Positions 42,832 to 50,725 of a stretch of 64,000 nucleotides of DNA are shown one piece after another. Both the position numbers and the translations under genes were made by a program. Within the stretch, counting starts at the first letter, position 1. Every line of letters begins with the position of its first letter. The DNA lies in NCBI GenBank assembly GCA_002389905.1, contig DGRE01000070.1:90268-154267 (forward strand), read 5' to 3'. This DNA comes from Hungatella sp. UBA4396. Lineage in GTDB: Bacteria > Bacillota > Clostridia > Lachnospirales > Lachnospiraceae. The notes under the pieces were generated by a model, which was given only the letters and a program-made list of their open reading frames with translations, searched no databases and was not told where the DNA came from.

Positions 42832-43755
42832 TTGAGTGACAAGAAATTTGCAGTATTGATTGATTCGGATAATATTTCCGCAAAGTATATTACGTGTATT
42901 CTGGATGAGATGACCCGGTACGGAGTGATTACCTACAAAAGAATTTACGGGGACTGGACCAGTGCCCAGATGGGAAAGTGGAAGATGGAACTGCTGGAAA
43001 ATTCCATTACTCCCATTCAGCAGTTTTCCAACACTGTGGGAAAGAATGCAACGGATTCCGCGTTGATTATTGATGCTATGGATTTGCTTTATACGAACAA
43101 TGTGGACGGGTTCTGCATCGTGTCCAGTGACAGCGATTTCACCCGCTTAGCCAGCAGGCTTCGGGAATCGGGAAAAGAAGTCATTGGAATGGGAGAGGAA
43201 AAGACACCCAAATCCTTCCGTGCCGCCTGTACGGTATTCACCAATTTAGAGGTGCTTCTTGACCAGGATGAAGATGGAACCAGAGGCGGAGTCATGGGAA
43301 AAGATGTGATTGAACAGGATATCACTTCTATTATATTGGAAAATGACGACAAAAATAAATCCACGGGGCTGGGAGAAATCGGCAACCGCCTTGTGAAAAA
43401 ATATTCCGACTTTGATGTGCGTAATTACGGCTATAGCTCCCTGTCCAAGTTTTTAGAGGAGATGGATGGCTTTGAGCTGAGAAAATCCAAGAATGTGGTG
43501 ACTGTCCTCGTGAAGGACAACCGGACCAAAAAGCAGGAGCTTGACGATTATGCCATCAAGCTGGTAAAGGACTGCGGAAAAAACGGCATGGAGCTGGCTG
43601 CCCTTGGAAACGGCATTCACCGGAAGTTTACGGATTTTAAGGTCAAGGATTACGGATATTCTACATTTTTCAAATTTGTCAACAGCATTGGGCAACTGGA
43701 GGTACGGGAAAACAAGAACAACAGTAAGACCGTATATCTGAAGCAAAATCTGTAA
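42832..43755 (+). CDS. NYN-domain putative RNase with two OST-HTH/LOTUS domains
   Basis: 307 residues from a TTG start (GGGAG nine bases upstream). N-terminal NYN/PIN-like domain (about 1-145) with acidic active-site residues in VLIDSDNIS, NATDSALIIDAMDLL and VSSDSDFTRLA. Two LOTUS modules follow: about 160-230 (GLGEIGNRLVKKYSDFDVRNYGYSSLSKFLEEM) and about 240-307 (ELAALGNGIHRKFTDFKVKDYGYSTFFKFVNSI). NYN domains cut RNA; LOTUS domains bind RNA, including G-quadruplexes. The target is unknown. Transcribed alone. Confidence 0.9.
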   Translation: MSDKKFAVLIDSDNISAKYITCILDEMTRYGVITYKRIYGDWTSAQMGKWKMELLENSITPIQQFSNTVGKNATDSALIIDAMDLLYTNNVDGFCIVSSDSDFTRLASRLRESGKEVIGMGEEKTPKSFRAACTVFTNLEVLLDQDEDGTRGGVMGKDVIEQDITSIILENDDKNKSTGLGEIGNRLVKKYSDFDVRNYGYSSLSKFLEEMDGFELRKSKNVVTVLVKDNRTKKQELDDYAIKLVKDCGKNGMELAALGNGIHRKFTDFKVKDYGYSTFFKFVNSIGQLEVRENKNNSKTVYLKQNL

Positions 43756-43770
43756 AACCTATTTGAAAGG

Positions 43771-43828
43771 GCCGTATTTTCCCCTTGACCCGCAGGGTCC
43801 TTCCTCCCGGTCAAGGGGAAAATACGGC
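43771..43828. repeat. 58-bp element with 20-bp perfect inverted repeats
   Basis: GCCGTATTTTCCCCTTGACC at 43771-43790 and its exact complement at 43809-43828, 18-base centre. A second palindrome, GACCCGCAGGGTC, overlaps the left arm and centre. No T-tract follows on the plus strand. It lies after the NYN gene, before the tRNA promoter. Confidence 0.85.
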
Positions 43829-43896
43829 GAAAATCCCCAGAAAATCAAGGCTTTACAGGGGGAAAGAAAAAAAGGAAAAAAATTGACAAAAAAATG

Positions 43897-43925
43897 TTGA
43901 CAATTAAAACAATTCATATTATACT
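43897..43925 (+). promoter_or_regulatory. Promoter of the tRNA-Val/tRNA-Met pair
   Basis: TTGACA, 17 bp, TATACT; a second TTGACA lies 14 bases earlier. About 55 bases before the first tRNA. Confidence 0.85.
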
Positions 43926-43980
43926 AGTGAAGCAGTCGAGAGCAAGACCAAAACAAAGGGAAAGCAATCGTACAAGCACT

Positions 43981-44053
43981 GGGATCTTAGCTCAGCTGGG
44001 AGAGCATCTGCCTTACAAGCAGAGGGTCACAGGTTCGAGCCCTGTAGGTCCCA
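43981..44053 (+). tRNA. tRNA-Val (anticodon TAC)
   Basis: 73 nt cloverleaf: acceptor GGGATCT / AGGTCCC, anticodon arm TCTGC-CTTACAA-GCAGA, T-arm ACAGG-TTCGAGC-CCTGT. The 3' CCA is not encoded. Confidence 0.95.
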
Positions 44054-44088
44054 TTGATAAACAATTTGTTTATCGCAATTAAATATAT

Positions 44089-44162
44089 GGCGGAATAGCT
44101 CAGTTGGCTAGAGCACACGGTTCATACCCGTGGTGTCGAGAGTTCAAATCTCCCTTCCGCTA
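44089..44162 (+). tRNA. tRNA-Met (anticodon CAT, elongator type)
   Basis: 74 nt: acceptor GGCGGAA / TTCCGCT (first pair G-U), D-arm AGCTCAGTTGGCTAGAGC, anticodon arm CACGG-TTCATAC-CCGTG, T-arm GAGAG-TTCAAAT-CTCCC. The stem lacks the three G-C pairs of initiator tRNA. A lysidine-modified tRNA-Ile cannot be fully excluded. CCA not encoded. Confidence 0.9.
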
Positions 44163-44171
44163 CTTGTTGGA

Positions 44172-44207
44172 AGACTTCACAATCCTTTGGTTGTGGAGTC
44201 TTTTTTT
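44172..44207 (+). terminator. Terminator of the tRNA operon
   Basis: GACTTCACAA / TTGTGGAGTC (one G-U), then seven T. Confidence 0.93.
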
Positions 44208-44313
44208 ATGCATTTGGCCTAAAAAGCCGTGAAACGCGATTTTTCCATAATTTTTATATTCATTTTTTATCTTTTATGATATACTAGCAGGTAGTAAAAA
44301 GCGGAGGGATTCC

Positions 44314-45240
44314 ATGTACTATTTTATTGTAAACCCCAATTCGCGCCGCGGACGGGGAGAGAGCATTTGGAAGAAGCTGGAAGAAACTCTCAGGACTTAT
44401 GGTGTGGATTATCAGGTGTTTCTTACGGAAAAGCCGGGAGATGCAAAGGGATTTGCCAGGACACTGACAGAAGGGTGCAGGGAATCGACCATCATCGTTG
44501 CAGTAGGCGGAGACGGAACGGTCAATGAGGTTTTAGACGGGCTTTGTTTCTGCGGTTCCATTACATTGGGATACGTTCCGGCAGGGTCAGGCAACGATCT
44601 GGCAAGAAGCTTAAAGCTTCCTAAAAATCCGGTCAAGTGTTTAAAGAAAATTTTGCATCCGGAACATTATAAAGTTATGGATTACGGCGTTCTCACCTAT
44701 GGAGAGGATGAGGTGTTCCACCGTCGTTTTGCAGTCAGTGCGGGAATCGGAATGGATGGGGCTGTCTGTCACAGTCTTCTCAATTTTAAGGCCAAAAGCC
44801 GGTTTTTAAAGCTTCCTTCAGGAAAGTTCACTTATCTTTTTGCAGGAGTGATACAGCTTATTAAGGCCAGGCCATCCAAGGGCTATATTCTCTTAAACGG
44901 CGTCCGGAAGGTGGAGTTTAACCATGCTTATTTTATATCCGCCCATATCCACCCTTATGAGGGGGGAGGCTTTAAATTTGCCCCTGATGCGAATTATGAG
45001 GATGGGCTGCTGTCCATCTGTATTATGAATACAAGGAAAAAGGGAAATCTGATCCAGGTGCTGTTAAGCGCCCTTTTAGGGAGAAAATCTCTGAATAAAG
45101 GTGCCAGATTTTATACCTGCCGGGAAGCGGTGATCCATATGGAACGGCCCATGGCAGTGCATGTGGATGGAGAAGGCTGTTTTTGTCAAAGCGATGTGCA
45201 GCTTCGGTGTATTGGAAAAAGGCTGCATATGATTGTATAG
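44314..45240 (+). CDS. Lipid kinase of the diacylglycerol kinase (YegS/DgkB) family
   Basis: 308 residues, ATG after GCGGAGGG. N-terminal nucleotide-binding domain with NPNSRRGRG, the signature VAVGGDGTVNEVLDGL and YVPAGSGNDLARSL; the C-terminal beta-sandwich carries AVSAGIGMDGAVC and VHVDGEG. It phosphorylates diacylglycerol or a related lipid with ATP at the inner membrane face, recycling lipids into phospholipid synthesis. The stop codon directly abuts the tandem repeat before ispF. Confidence 0.9.
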   Translation: MYYFIVNPNSRRGRGESIWKKLEETLRTYGVDYQVFLTEKPGDAKGFARTLTEGCRESTIIVAVGGDGTVNEVLDGLCFCGSITLGYVPAGSGNDLARSLKLPKNPVKCLKKILHPEHYKVMDYGVLTYGEDEVFHRRFAVSAGIGMDGAVCHSLLNFKAKSRFLKLPSGKFTYLFAGVIQLIKARPSKGYILLNGVRKVEFNHAYFISAHIHPYEGGGFKFAPDANYEDGLLSICIMNTRKKGNLIQVLLSALLGRKSLNKGARFYTCREAVIHMERPMAVHVDGEGCFCQSDVQLRCIGKRLHMIV

Positions 45241-45346
45241 AAAAAAATACCCTGGGGGTATACCACTATGCCCAAAAAGCATGGGCGGTAATTAAAGAAA
45301 CACCCTGCGGGTATACCATTATGCCCAGAAAGCATGGGCGGTAATT
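45241..45346 (+). repeat. Tandem pair of 53-bp hairpin units before ispF (site B)
   Basis: Units 45241-45293 and 45294-45346. Unit 1 has ATACCC-TGG-GGGTAT, unit 2 ACCC-TGC-GGGT: arms are changed in a way that keeps pairing. Both carry GCCC...GGGC within ATTA/TAAT-type outer arms. After unit 2 the sequence continues AAAGAAAGGAAAG, giving the ispF ribosome binding site. Same family as sites A and C. Confidence 0.92.
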
Positions 45347-45362
45347 AAAGAAAGGAAAGATT

Positions 45363-45914
45363 ATGAGAATCGGACAGGGATACGATGTGCATAAATTGGT
45401 GGAAGGAAGGGATTTGATCCTGGGAGGCGTAACGATTCCTTATGAAAAGGGACTTTTAGGCCACTCCGATGCCGATGTACTGGTCCATGCGGTCATGGAT
45501 GCTCTTTTGGGAGCTGCGGCACTGGGGGACATTGGAAAACATTTTCCTGACACAGACCCTCAGTATAAAGGAGTATCCAGCATTGAACTTTTAAAGCAGG
45601 TAGGCGTGCTTTTGGAGGACAGCGGCTATGTGATCGAGAATATTGACGCAACAGTCATAGCCCAGAAGCCCAGGCTTTTGCCCTACCGTCCTGATATGGT
45701 GAAGAATATTGCAGATGCCTTAAATCTGCCTGAAGATAAGGTGAATGTAAAGGCCACCACAGAAGAGGGGCTGGGCTTTACGGGAAAGGGAGAAGGAATT
45801 TCCTCCCAGGCAATCACCCTGCTGACCTCAATAAAGGATTACTGCTTTGATGATAAAATCATGTCGTCCGGCTGCGGAGGCTGCGGCGGATGTGGGAAGA
45901 TAAAGAATGACTAA
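45363..45914 (+). CDS. ispF: 2-C-methyl-D-erythritol 2,4-cyclodiphosphate synthase
   Basis: 183 residues. MEP-pathway enzyme making the cyclic diphosphate precursor of isoprenoids. RIGQGYDVHKL (metal Asp/His), LGHSDADVLVHAVMDALLGA, DIGKHFPDTD and the C-terminal KATTEEGLGFTGKGEGI are all in place. It is about 25 residues longer than usual: after the conserved end comes a Cys/Gly-rich tail, SSGCGGCGGCGKIKND. Preceded by repeat site B, followed immediately by site C. Confidence 0.95.
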   Translation: MRIGQGYDVHKLVEGRDLILGGVTIPYEKGLLGHSDADVLVHAVMDALLGAAALGDIGKHFPDTDPQYKGVSSIELLKQVGVLLEDSGYVIENIDATVIAQKPRLLPYRPDMVKNIADALNLPEDKVNVKATTEEGLGFTGKGEGISSQAITLLTSIKDYCFDDKIMSSGCGGCGGCGKIKND

Positions 45915-46013
45915 AGCACCCTGGGGGTATACCATTATGCCCAGGAAGCATGGGCAATAATAAGGAAGCACCCTGCGGGTATACCATTATGCCCAGGAAG
46001 CATGGGCAATAAT
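45910..46013 (+). repeat. Tandem pair of 52-bp hairpin units before cysS (site C)
   Basis: Units 45910-45961 and 45962-46013, differing by one base in the first loop arm (CTGGGGG versus CTGCGGG). The second hairpin is at its strongest here: ATTATGCCCA / TGGGCAATAAT, ten pairs with one bulged A. The first unit overlaps the ispF stop. The sequence continues AAGGAAAGGAG, the cysS ribosome binding site. Confidence 0.92.
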
Positions 46014-46029
46014 AAGGAAAGGAGATATT

Positions 46030-47433
46030 ATGAAAGTTTTTAATACATTATCCAGACAAAAGGAGGAGTTCATCCCCCTGGAACCCGGTAAGGTGAAGAT
46101 GTATGTCTGCGGACCGACTGTATACAATTTTATTCATATCGGAAACGCCAGACCCATTATCGTGTTTGATACAGTAAGAAGGTATTTTGAATATAGGGGC
46201 TTTGAGGTTAATTTTGTCTCTAATTTTACCGATATAGATGATAAGATCATTAAAAAAGCCATGGAAGAAGGCGTTGAGGCTGAAATTATTTCCAGGCGTT
46301 ACATTGAAGAGTGCAAAAAGGACATGGAAGGCCTGAATGTAAAACCGGCCACCAGCACCCCTCTGGCTACAGAGGAGATAGACGGTATGCTGATTATGAT
46401 TCAGGAACTGATCAGAGCCGGTCATGCCTATGCCGCCAAGGATGGAACCGTATATTTCCGCACAAAATCCTTTGAAGAATACGGAAAGCTGTCACACAAG
46501 AACCTGGAAGATTTACAGTCCGGTTTCCGTGAGATTAAAGTGACCGGGGAAGAGGGGAAGGAAGACCCTGCGGATTTTGTTCTCTGGAAGCCTAAAAAAG
46601 AGGGAGAGCCTTACTGGGAGTCTCCCTGGTGTGACGGAAGACCTGGCTGGCACATCGAATGCTCCGTCATGTCAAAGAAATATCTTGGGGAGCAGATCGA
46701 TATTCATGCAGGCGGAGAAGATCTTATTTTCCCCCATCATGAAAACGAGATCGCCCAAAGCGAGGCTGCCAATGGCAAAGACTTTGCAAAATATTGGATG
46801 CACAACGGATTTTTAAATATTGATAATAAAAAGATGTCCAAATCCCTGGGTAATTTCTTTACAGTAAGGGAAATCGGCGAAAAGTATGATCTTCAGGTTC
46901 TGCGCTTTTTCATGCTGAGCGCCCATTACAGAAGCCCGCTGAATTTCAGCGCCGATTTAATGGAATCTTCAAAAAATGGTCTTGAACGGATTTTGAACGC
47001 GTTTGATAAATTGAGAAGCCTGGAGGCTTCTGCGAAAACAGAGAAGTTCCGTGACTGCGAGAGCAGGGAAGCCGCAGAGGAGCTGGTTTCCAAATACGAA
47101 GCTGCCATGGATGACGACTTTAATACGGCAGATGCCATTTCAGCTATTTTTGAACTGGTAAAGCTGAGCAATTCCACCACAAATGAAGAAAGCTCCAGGG
47201 AATATGTAATTTATTTAAGAGAGACTATGGAGAGGCTTTGCGGCGTTCTGGGCATTCTTACGGAAAAGAAGGAAGAGATTCTGGATGAGGAAATTGAAGC
47301 CATGATCGAAGCCAGACAGCAGGCCAGAAAAGATAAGAACTTCGCCCTTGCCGATGAAATACGCGGAAAGCTTTTAGAAAAGGGAATTGTTTTAGAGGAT
47401 ACCAGGGAAGGCGTGAAATGGAAGAGAGCATAA
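46030..47433 (+). CDS. cysS: Cysteinyl-tRNA synthetase
   Basis: 467 residues, class I synthetase. Zinc Cys in MYVCGPTVYN, HIGH box as FIHIGNARP, zinc ligands in WHIECSVMSKKYLG and FPHHENEIAQ, and KMSKSLGNF. The 3' end overlaps the mini-RNase III start, and the order cysS-mrnC-rlmB is the common Firmicutes arrangement. There is no T-box leader; the space before it holds the tandem hairpin units instead. Confidence 0.97.
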   Translation: MKVFNTLSRQKEEFIPLEPGKVKMYVCGPTVYNFIHIGNARPIIVFDTVRRYFEYRGFEVNFVSNFTDIDDKIIKKAMEEGVEAEIISRRYIEECKKDMEGLNVKPATSTPLATEEIDGMLIMIQELIRAGHAYAAKDGTVYFRTKSFEEYGKLSHKNLEDLQSGFREIKVTGEEGKEDPADFVLWKPKKEGEPYWESPWCDGRPGWHIECSVMSKKYLGEQIDIHAGGEDLIFPHHENEIAQSEAANGKDFAKYWMHNGFLNIDNKKMSKSLGNFFTVREIGEKYDLQVLRFFMLSAHYRSPLNFSADLMESSKNGLERILNAFDKLRSLEASAKTEKFRDCESREAAEELVSKYEAAMDDDFNTADAISAIFELVKLSNSTTNEESSREYVIYLRETMERLCGVLGILTEKKEEILDEEIEAMIEARQQARKDKNFALADEIRGKLLEKGIVLEDTREGVKWKRA

Positions 47434-47876
47434 TGTCACTGCCTGAGTTTTCCGGTTTTTTTAAGGATACCTTAAGGCTTAAAGAAGTGGATATAAAGAG
47501 CTATTCCCCTCTGGCCCTGGCCTATATCGGGGATGCGGTCTATGAGGTGATCATCCGGACCAAGGTGATGAACCACGGAAGCACCCAGGTAAACCACATG
47601 CATAAAAAAAGCGCCAGGCTGGTAAATGCCAAGGCCCAGGCGGATATCGTCCGCAAGCTTCTGGAGGAAGAGGAACTGACTCCCGAAGAGGTAGCGGTCT
47701 ACAAGCGGGGGCGCAACGCCAAATCCGCAACCACGGCAAAACATGCCACCATGGTTGATTACCGGACAGCTACAGGCTTTGAAGCCCTGTGCGGATACCT
47801 GTATTTAAACGGCAGTTTTACCCGTCTGACCACGCTGGTGGGCAAGGGACTTGAGAAAATAGGAGAACTGGAATGA
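47418..47876 (+). CDS. mrnC: Mini-ribonuclease III
   Basis: 152 residues. RNase III catalytic domain only, without dsRNA-binding domain: SPLALAYIGDAVYEVIIR (catalytic Asp), RGRNAKSATTAKHATMVDYRTATGFEALCGYLYL. Matures 23S rRNA in Firmicutes. ATG 47418 overlaps cysS by 16 bases; ATG 47433 is an alternative start. Its stop overlaps the rlmB ATG. Confidence 0.94.
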   Translation: MEESIMSLPEFSGFFKDTLRLKEVDIKSYSPLALAYIGDAVYEVIIRTKVMNHGSTQVNHMHKKSARLVNAKAQADIVRKLLEEEELTPEEVAVYKRGRNAKSATTAKHATMVDYRTATGFEALCGYLYLNGSFTRLTTLVGKGLEKIGELE

Positions 47877-48610
47877 TAGAGGAATTTACGATAGAGGGAA
47901 GGAATGCGGTACTGGAAGCATTCCGTTCCGGAAAAACCATTGATAAGCTTTACGTGCAAAAAGGCGTTCAGGACGGTCCCATTCAGTCCATTGTCAGGGA
48001 AGCAAAAAAGACGGATACCATCATTAATTTTGTGGAACGGGAACGTCTGGATCAGATGTCTGAGGAAGGCCACCATCAGGGAGTCATCGCCCACGCTGCG
48101 GCCTATGAATACGCAACTGTGGAGGATATGTTAAAAGCAGCTGAAGAAAAGGGGGAACCGCCTTTTCTCATTCTCCTTGACGGCATTGAGGATCCTCACA
48201 ATTTAGGTGCAATTATCCGTACCGCCAATCTGGCAGGAGCTCATGGAGTGATCATTCCAAAGCGCCGGGCAGTGGGGCTTACGGCTACGGTTGCAAAAAC
48301 CTCCGCCGGAGCGCTTAATTACACTCCTGTTGCCAAGGTTACCAATCTGACTGCAACCATGGAAGAACTGAAGGAAAAGGGCATGTGGTTTGTCTGTGCC
48401 GATATGGGCGGAGAGCTGATGTATAAGCTCAACTTAAAGGGCTCCATCGGCTTGGTAATCGGAAGTGAAGGAAGCGGCGCGGGAAGGCTTGTAAAGGAAA
48501 CCTGCGACATGGTGGCCTCCATACCCATGAAGGGAGATATTGACTCCCTCAATGCTTCTGTAGCAGCAGGCGTTCTGGCATATGAGATCGTAAGGCAGCG
48601 TTTAGCATAA
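47873..48610 (+). CDS. rlmB: 23S rRNA (guanosine-2'-O-)-methyltransferase RlmB
   Basis: 245 residues, SpoU/TrmH knot fold. N-terminal substrate-binding domain (EGRNAVLEAFRSGKTIDKLYV), then motif 1 DGIEDPHNLGAIIRTANLAGAHGVI, motif 2 LVIGSEGSGAGRLV and motif 3 IPMKGDIDSLNASVAAGVLAYE. Methylates 23S rRNA using SAM. ATGA overlap with mrnC. Confidence 0.95.
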   Translation: MIEEFTIEGRNAVLEAFRSGKTIDKLYVQKGVQDGPIQSIVREAKKTDTIINFVERERLDQMSEEGHHQGVIAHAAAYEYATVEDMLKAAEEKGEPPFLILLDGIEDPHNLGAIIRTANLAGAHGVIIPKRRAVGLTATVAKTSAGALNYTPVAKVTNLTATMEELKEKGMWFVCADMGGELMYKLNLKGSIGLVIGSEGSGAGRLVKETCDMVASIPMKGDIDSLNASVAAGVLAYEIVRQRLA

Positions 48611-48632
48611 GATAAAGAAGGAGGAAAAGACT

Positions 48633-49616
48633 ATGAAAAAAGATAATGCAATTGTTGTCGCAGTTTTTGCAGCAGCGTTGCTTTCTATGGGAGGCTTTGC
48701 ATCAATTGGCCGCACACCGGCAGCCAATGTCCCAAGTGAAAGCATTGAATGGAAAACTGTGGTGACGATTGAAGATGAGGCGGTGCCTCTTTACTCCAAG
48801 CCTGCAGGGAGCAATGCAAGATCTCCCAAGGCCTCCGGCACCGTTACCTACAGCAATAATTCCGTAACCGTAGATGCCTCCAATACCAGCCAGGGATATG
48901 TGATGGTAAGCTATACCGGCGGTTCTTCTAAAATAAAGGTTCAGGTAATAAAAAGCGGAGGAGAGACCTATAATTATGATCTCAACGCCAGATCAGCCTA
49001 TGAAGTATTTCCTTTGACAGAAGGAAACGGAAAATATACGGTACGTGTGCTGGAGCAGGTACAGGGAAACCAGTACGCTGTAAAATCCAGCAATGACATC
49101 AATGTGACTCTTGTCAATGAATTTGAGCCATTCCTTTATCCTAACCAGTATGTGAACTTCTCAGCAGGAAGTGAAGTGGTTAAGAAGGGAGCGGAGGTTT
49201 CGGCTTCTGCAGCAGATGCAATCGGTGTTGTAACCAATGTATACAACTATGTCACAATGAACTTCGCCTATGATACGGCCCTTGCTAATTCTGTTCAGGT
49301 TGGATATCTGCCTAACGTGGATGATGTGCTGGCAAAGAAAAAAGGAATCTGCTTTGACTATGCCGCAGTGATGACGGCTATGCTCCGTTCCCAGGATATT
49401 CCCACAAAGCTTGTGGTAGGGTATACGGGAAGTATTTACCACGCCTGGGTCAATGTGTATATTGAAGGCCAGGGCTGGGTGGATAACATCATTTACTTTG
49501 ACGGCTACAACTGGAAACTCATGGACCCGACCTTTGCCTCTACAGGAGGGCAGGACCCGGCCATTCTGGAATATATTAACAACAGCGCTAACTATCAGGC
49601 AAAATACTCATATTAA
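48633..49616 (+). CDS. Secreted transglutaminase-like protein
   Basis: 327 residues. Signal peptide (about 1-25). A beta-rich N-terminal half (to about 180) precedes a transglutaminase-like domain with a complete triad: Cys in KKKGICFDYAAVMTAMLRSQ, His in YHAWVNVYIEGQGW and Asp in KLMDPTF. Such secreted domains act as proteases, crosslinkers or peptidoglycan-associated enzymes. It begins 22 bp after rlmB with its own GGAGG, and is 45 bp before the pilus-like genes, which it may serve; that link is positional only. Confidence 0.85.
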   Translation: MKKDNAIVVAVFAAALLSMGGFASIGRTPAANVPSESIEWKTVVTIEDEAVPLYSKPAGSNARSPKASGTVTYSNNSVTVDASNTSQGYVMVSYTGGSSKIKVQVIKSGGETYNYDLNARSAYEVFPLTEGNGKYTVRVLEQVQGNQYAVKSSNDINVTLVNEFEPFLYPNQYVNFSAGSEVVKKGAEVSASAADAIGVVTNVYNYVTMNFAYDTALANSVQVGYLPNVDDVLAKKKGICFDYAAVMTAMLRSQDIPTKLVVGYTGSIYHAWVNVYIEGQGWVDNIIYFDGYNWKLMDPTFASTGGQDPAILEYINNSANYQAKYSY

Positions 49617-49661
49617 TTTCCCGTTTGGGTGAAAAAACAAAAGAAAAAGGAGAACTGACAT

Positions 49662-50714
49662 ATGGCAATGGAAGGGAAAAAGCAATATTCCTCCAGGGAA
49701 CTTTCCGCTTTCTGCCTCCAGATTTCGATTCTTCTTCATGCAGCAATCCCTCTTGACGAGGGATTGTCTGTTATGGCGGAGGATTCAGCCTGGGAGGAGG
49801 AAAAAAAGTTTCTTCTGCAGATGGCAGAGGAAGCAGAGCTGGGAGTTCCTTTTTCAAAGGTGCTGGAGCAGACCGGGGCTTATCCTCCTTATGTGGTCCG
49901 TATGGCAAAGCTGGGAGAAGAAACAGGAACCCTGGATGAAATCATGGAATCCTTGGCCGGATATTATGAAAAAGAACATGTTCTCATGAAAAATATAAAG
50001 AATGCGGTCACTTATCCTGTTATGATGATCTTCATGCTTCTGGTGGTCTTGTTCGTGCTGTTTACCAGGGTAATGCCTGTATTTGAAAATGTTTATGAAC
50101 AATTGGGGGCAGAGATGTCTCCTGTTTCTGTTGCTGCCACAAGGATGGGAGGGGCCTTCTGCGGAGCTGCTTTGGTTTTAGGCGTTCTGCTGGCAGCAGT
50201 ATCCGCCTTTCTTTGGTTTCTGGGCCGGAAGGGAAAACAATTTCCCATCGCCCAGCGCCTGACCCAGTGGATCAAAAAGAGAAGCAGGATTGCCCTTGCA
50301 GTGGCTAACCGCCGTTTCACTTCCGTACTGGCCCTGACCCTTCACAGCGGGCTTGCCCTTGAAAAGGGAATGGAGCTGGCAGGGGAGCTGGTGGAAAATA
50401 AGACAGTGGAAGAGAAGATAAAGACCTGCTCAGAGGAGCTGGAGGCAGGTTCTGATTATTACAGTGCCATGAAAAACACCGGCCTGTTTAAAGGCTTTTA
50501 TGCCCAGATGATCAAGGTGGGAACCAGAAGCGGCAGACTGGACCGTGTGATGGAGGAAATTTCCAAAAGCTATGAAGAAGAGGCAGACTTGAGCCTGGAG
50601 CATATGGTCAGCCGGTTTGAACCCACTATTGTGGCTGTTCTGGCTGTGGCCGTGGGACTGATCCTTCTTTCCGTCATGCTGCCTCTTATGGGCGTGTTAT
50701 CGGCAATCGGATAG
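49662..50714 (+). CDS. Type II secretion/type IV pilus inner-membrane platform protein (PilC/GspF)
   Basis: 350 residues, ATG after AAAGGAG. Two T2SSF repeats: about 10-130 (LQISILLHAAIPLDEGL..., GEETGTLDEIMESLAGYYEKE) and about 215-335 (LALTLHSGLALEKGMELAGEL..., VGTRSGRLDRVMEEISKSYEEE). Membrane helices lie near 125-150, 165-190 and 320-345. It is the membrane platform on which the PilT-like ATPase, encoded at the end of this run, would act. Slightly shorter than typical PilC (about 400). Confidence 0.92.
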   Translation: MAMEGKKQYSSRELSAFCLQISILLHAAIPLDEGLSVMAEDSAWEEEKKFLLQMAEEAELGVPFSKVLEQTGAYPPYVVRMAKLGEETGTLDEIMESLAGYYEKEHVLMKNIKNAVTYPVMMIFMLLVVLFVLFTRVMPVFENVYEQLGAEMSPVSVAATRMGGAFCGAALVLGVLLAAVSAFLWFLGRKGKQFPIAQRLTQWIKKRSRIALAVANRRFTSVLALTLHSGLALEKGMELAGELVENKTVEEKIKTCSEELEAGSDYYSAMKNTGLFKGFYAQMIKVGTRSGRLDRVMEEISKSYEEEADLSLEHMVSRFEPTIVAVLAVAVGLILLSVMLPLMGVLSAIG

Positions 50715-50725
50715 GAGGGGGAGAG

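Noticed and set aside
43894..44082. 62-residue open frame over the tRNA-Val region
   Set aside because: It runs through the tRNA promoter and tRNA-Val itself and has no ribosome binding site.
27644..46013. CRISPR array
   Set aside because: The repeated units are directly abutting, only two per site, have no variable spacers and no cas genes nearby.
45910..46030. T-box leader for cysS
   Set aside because: No T-box sequence, specifier loop or terminator is present; the space is fully occupied by the two tandem units.
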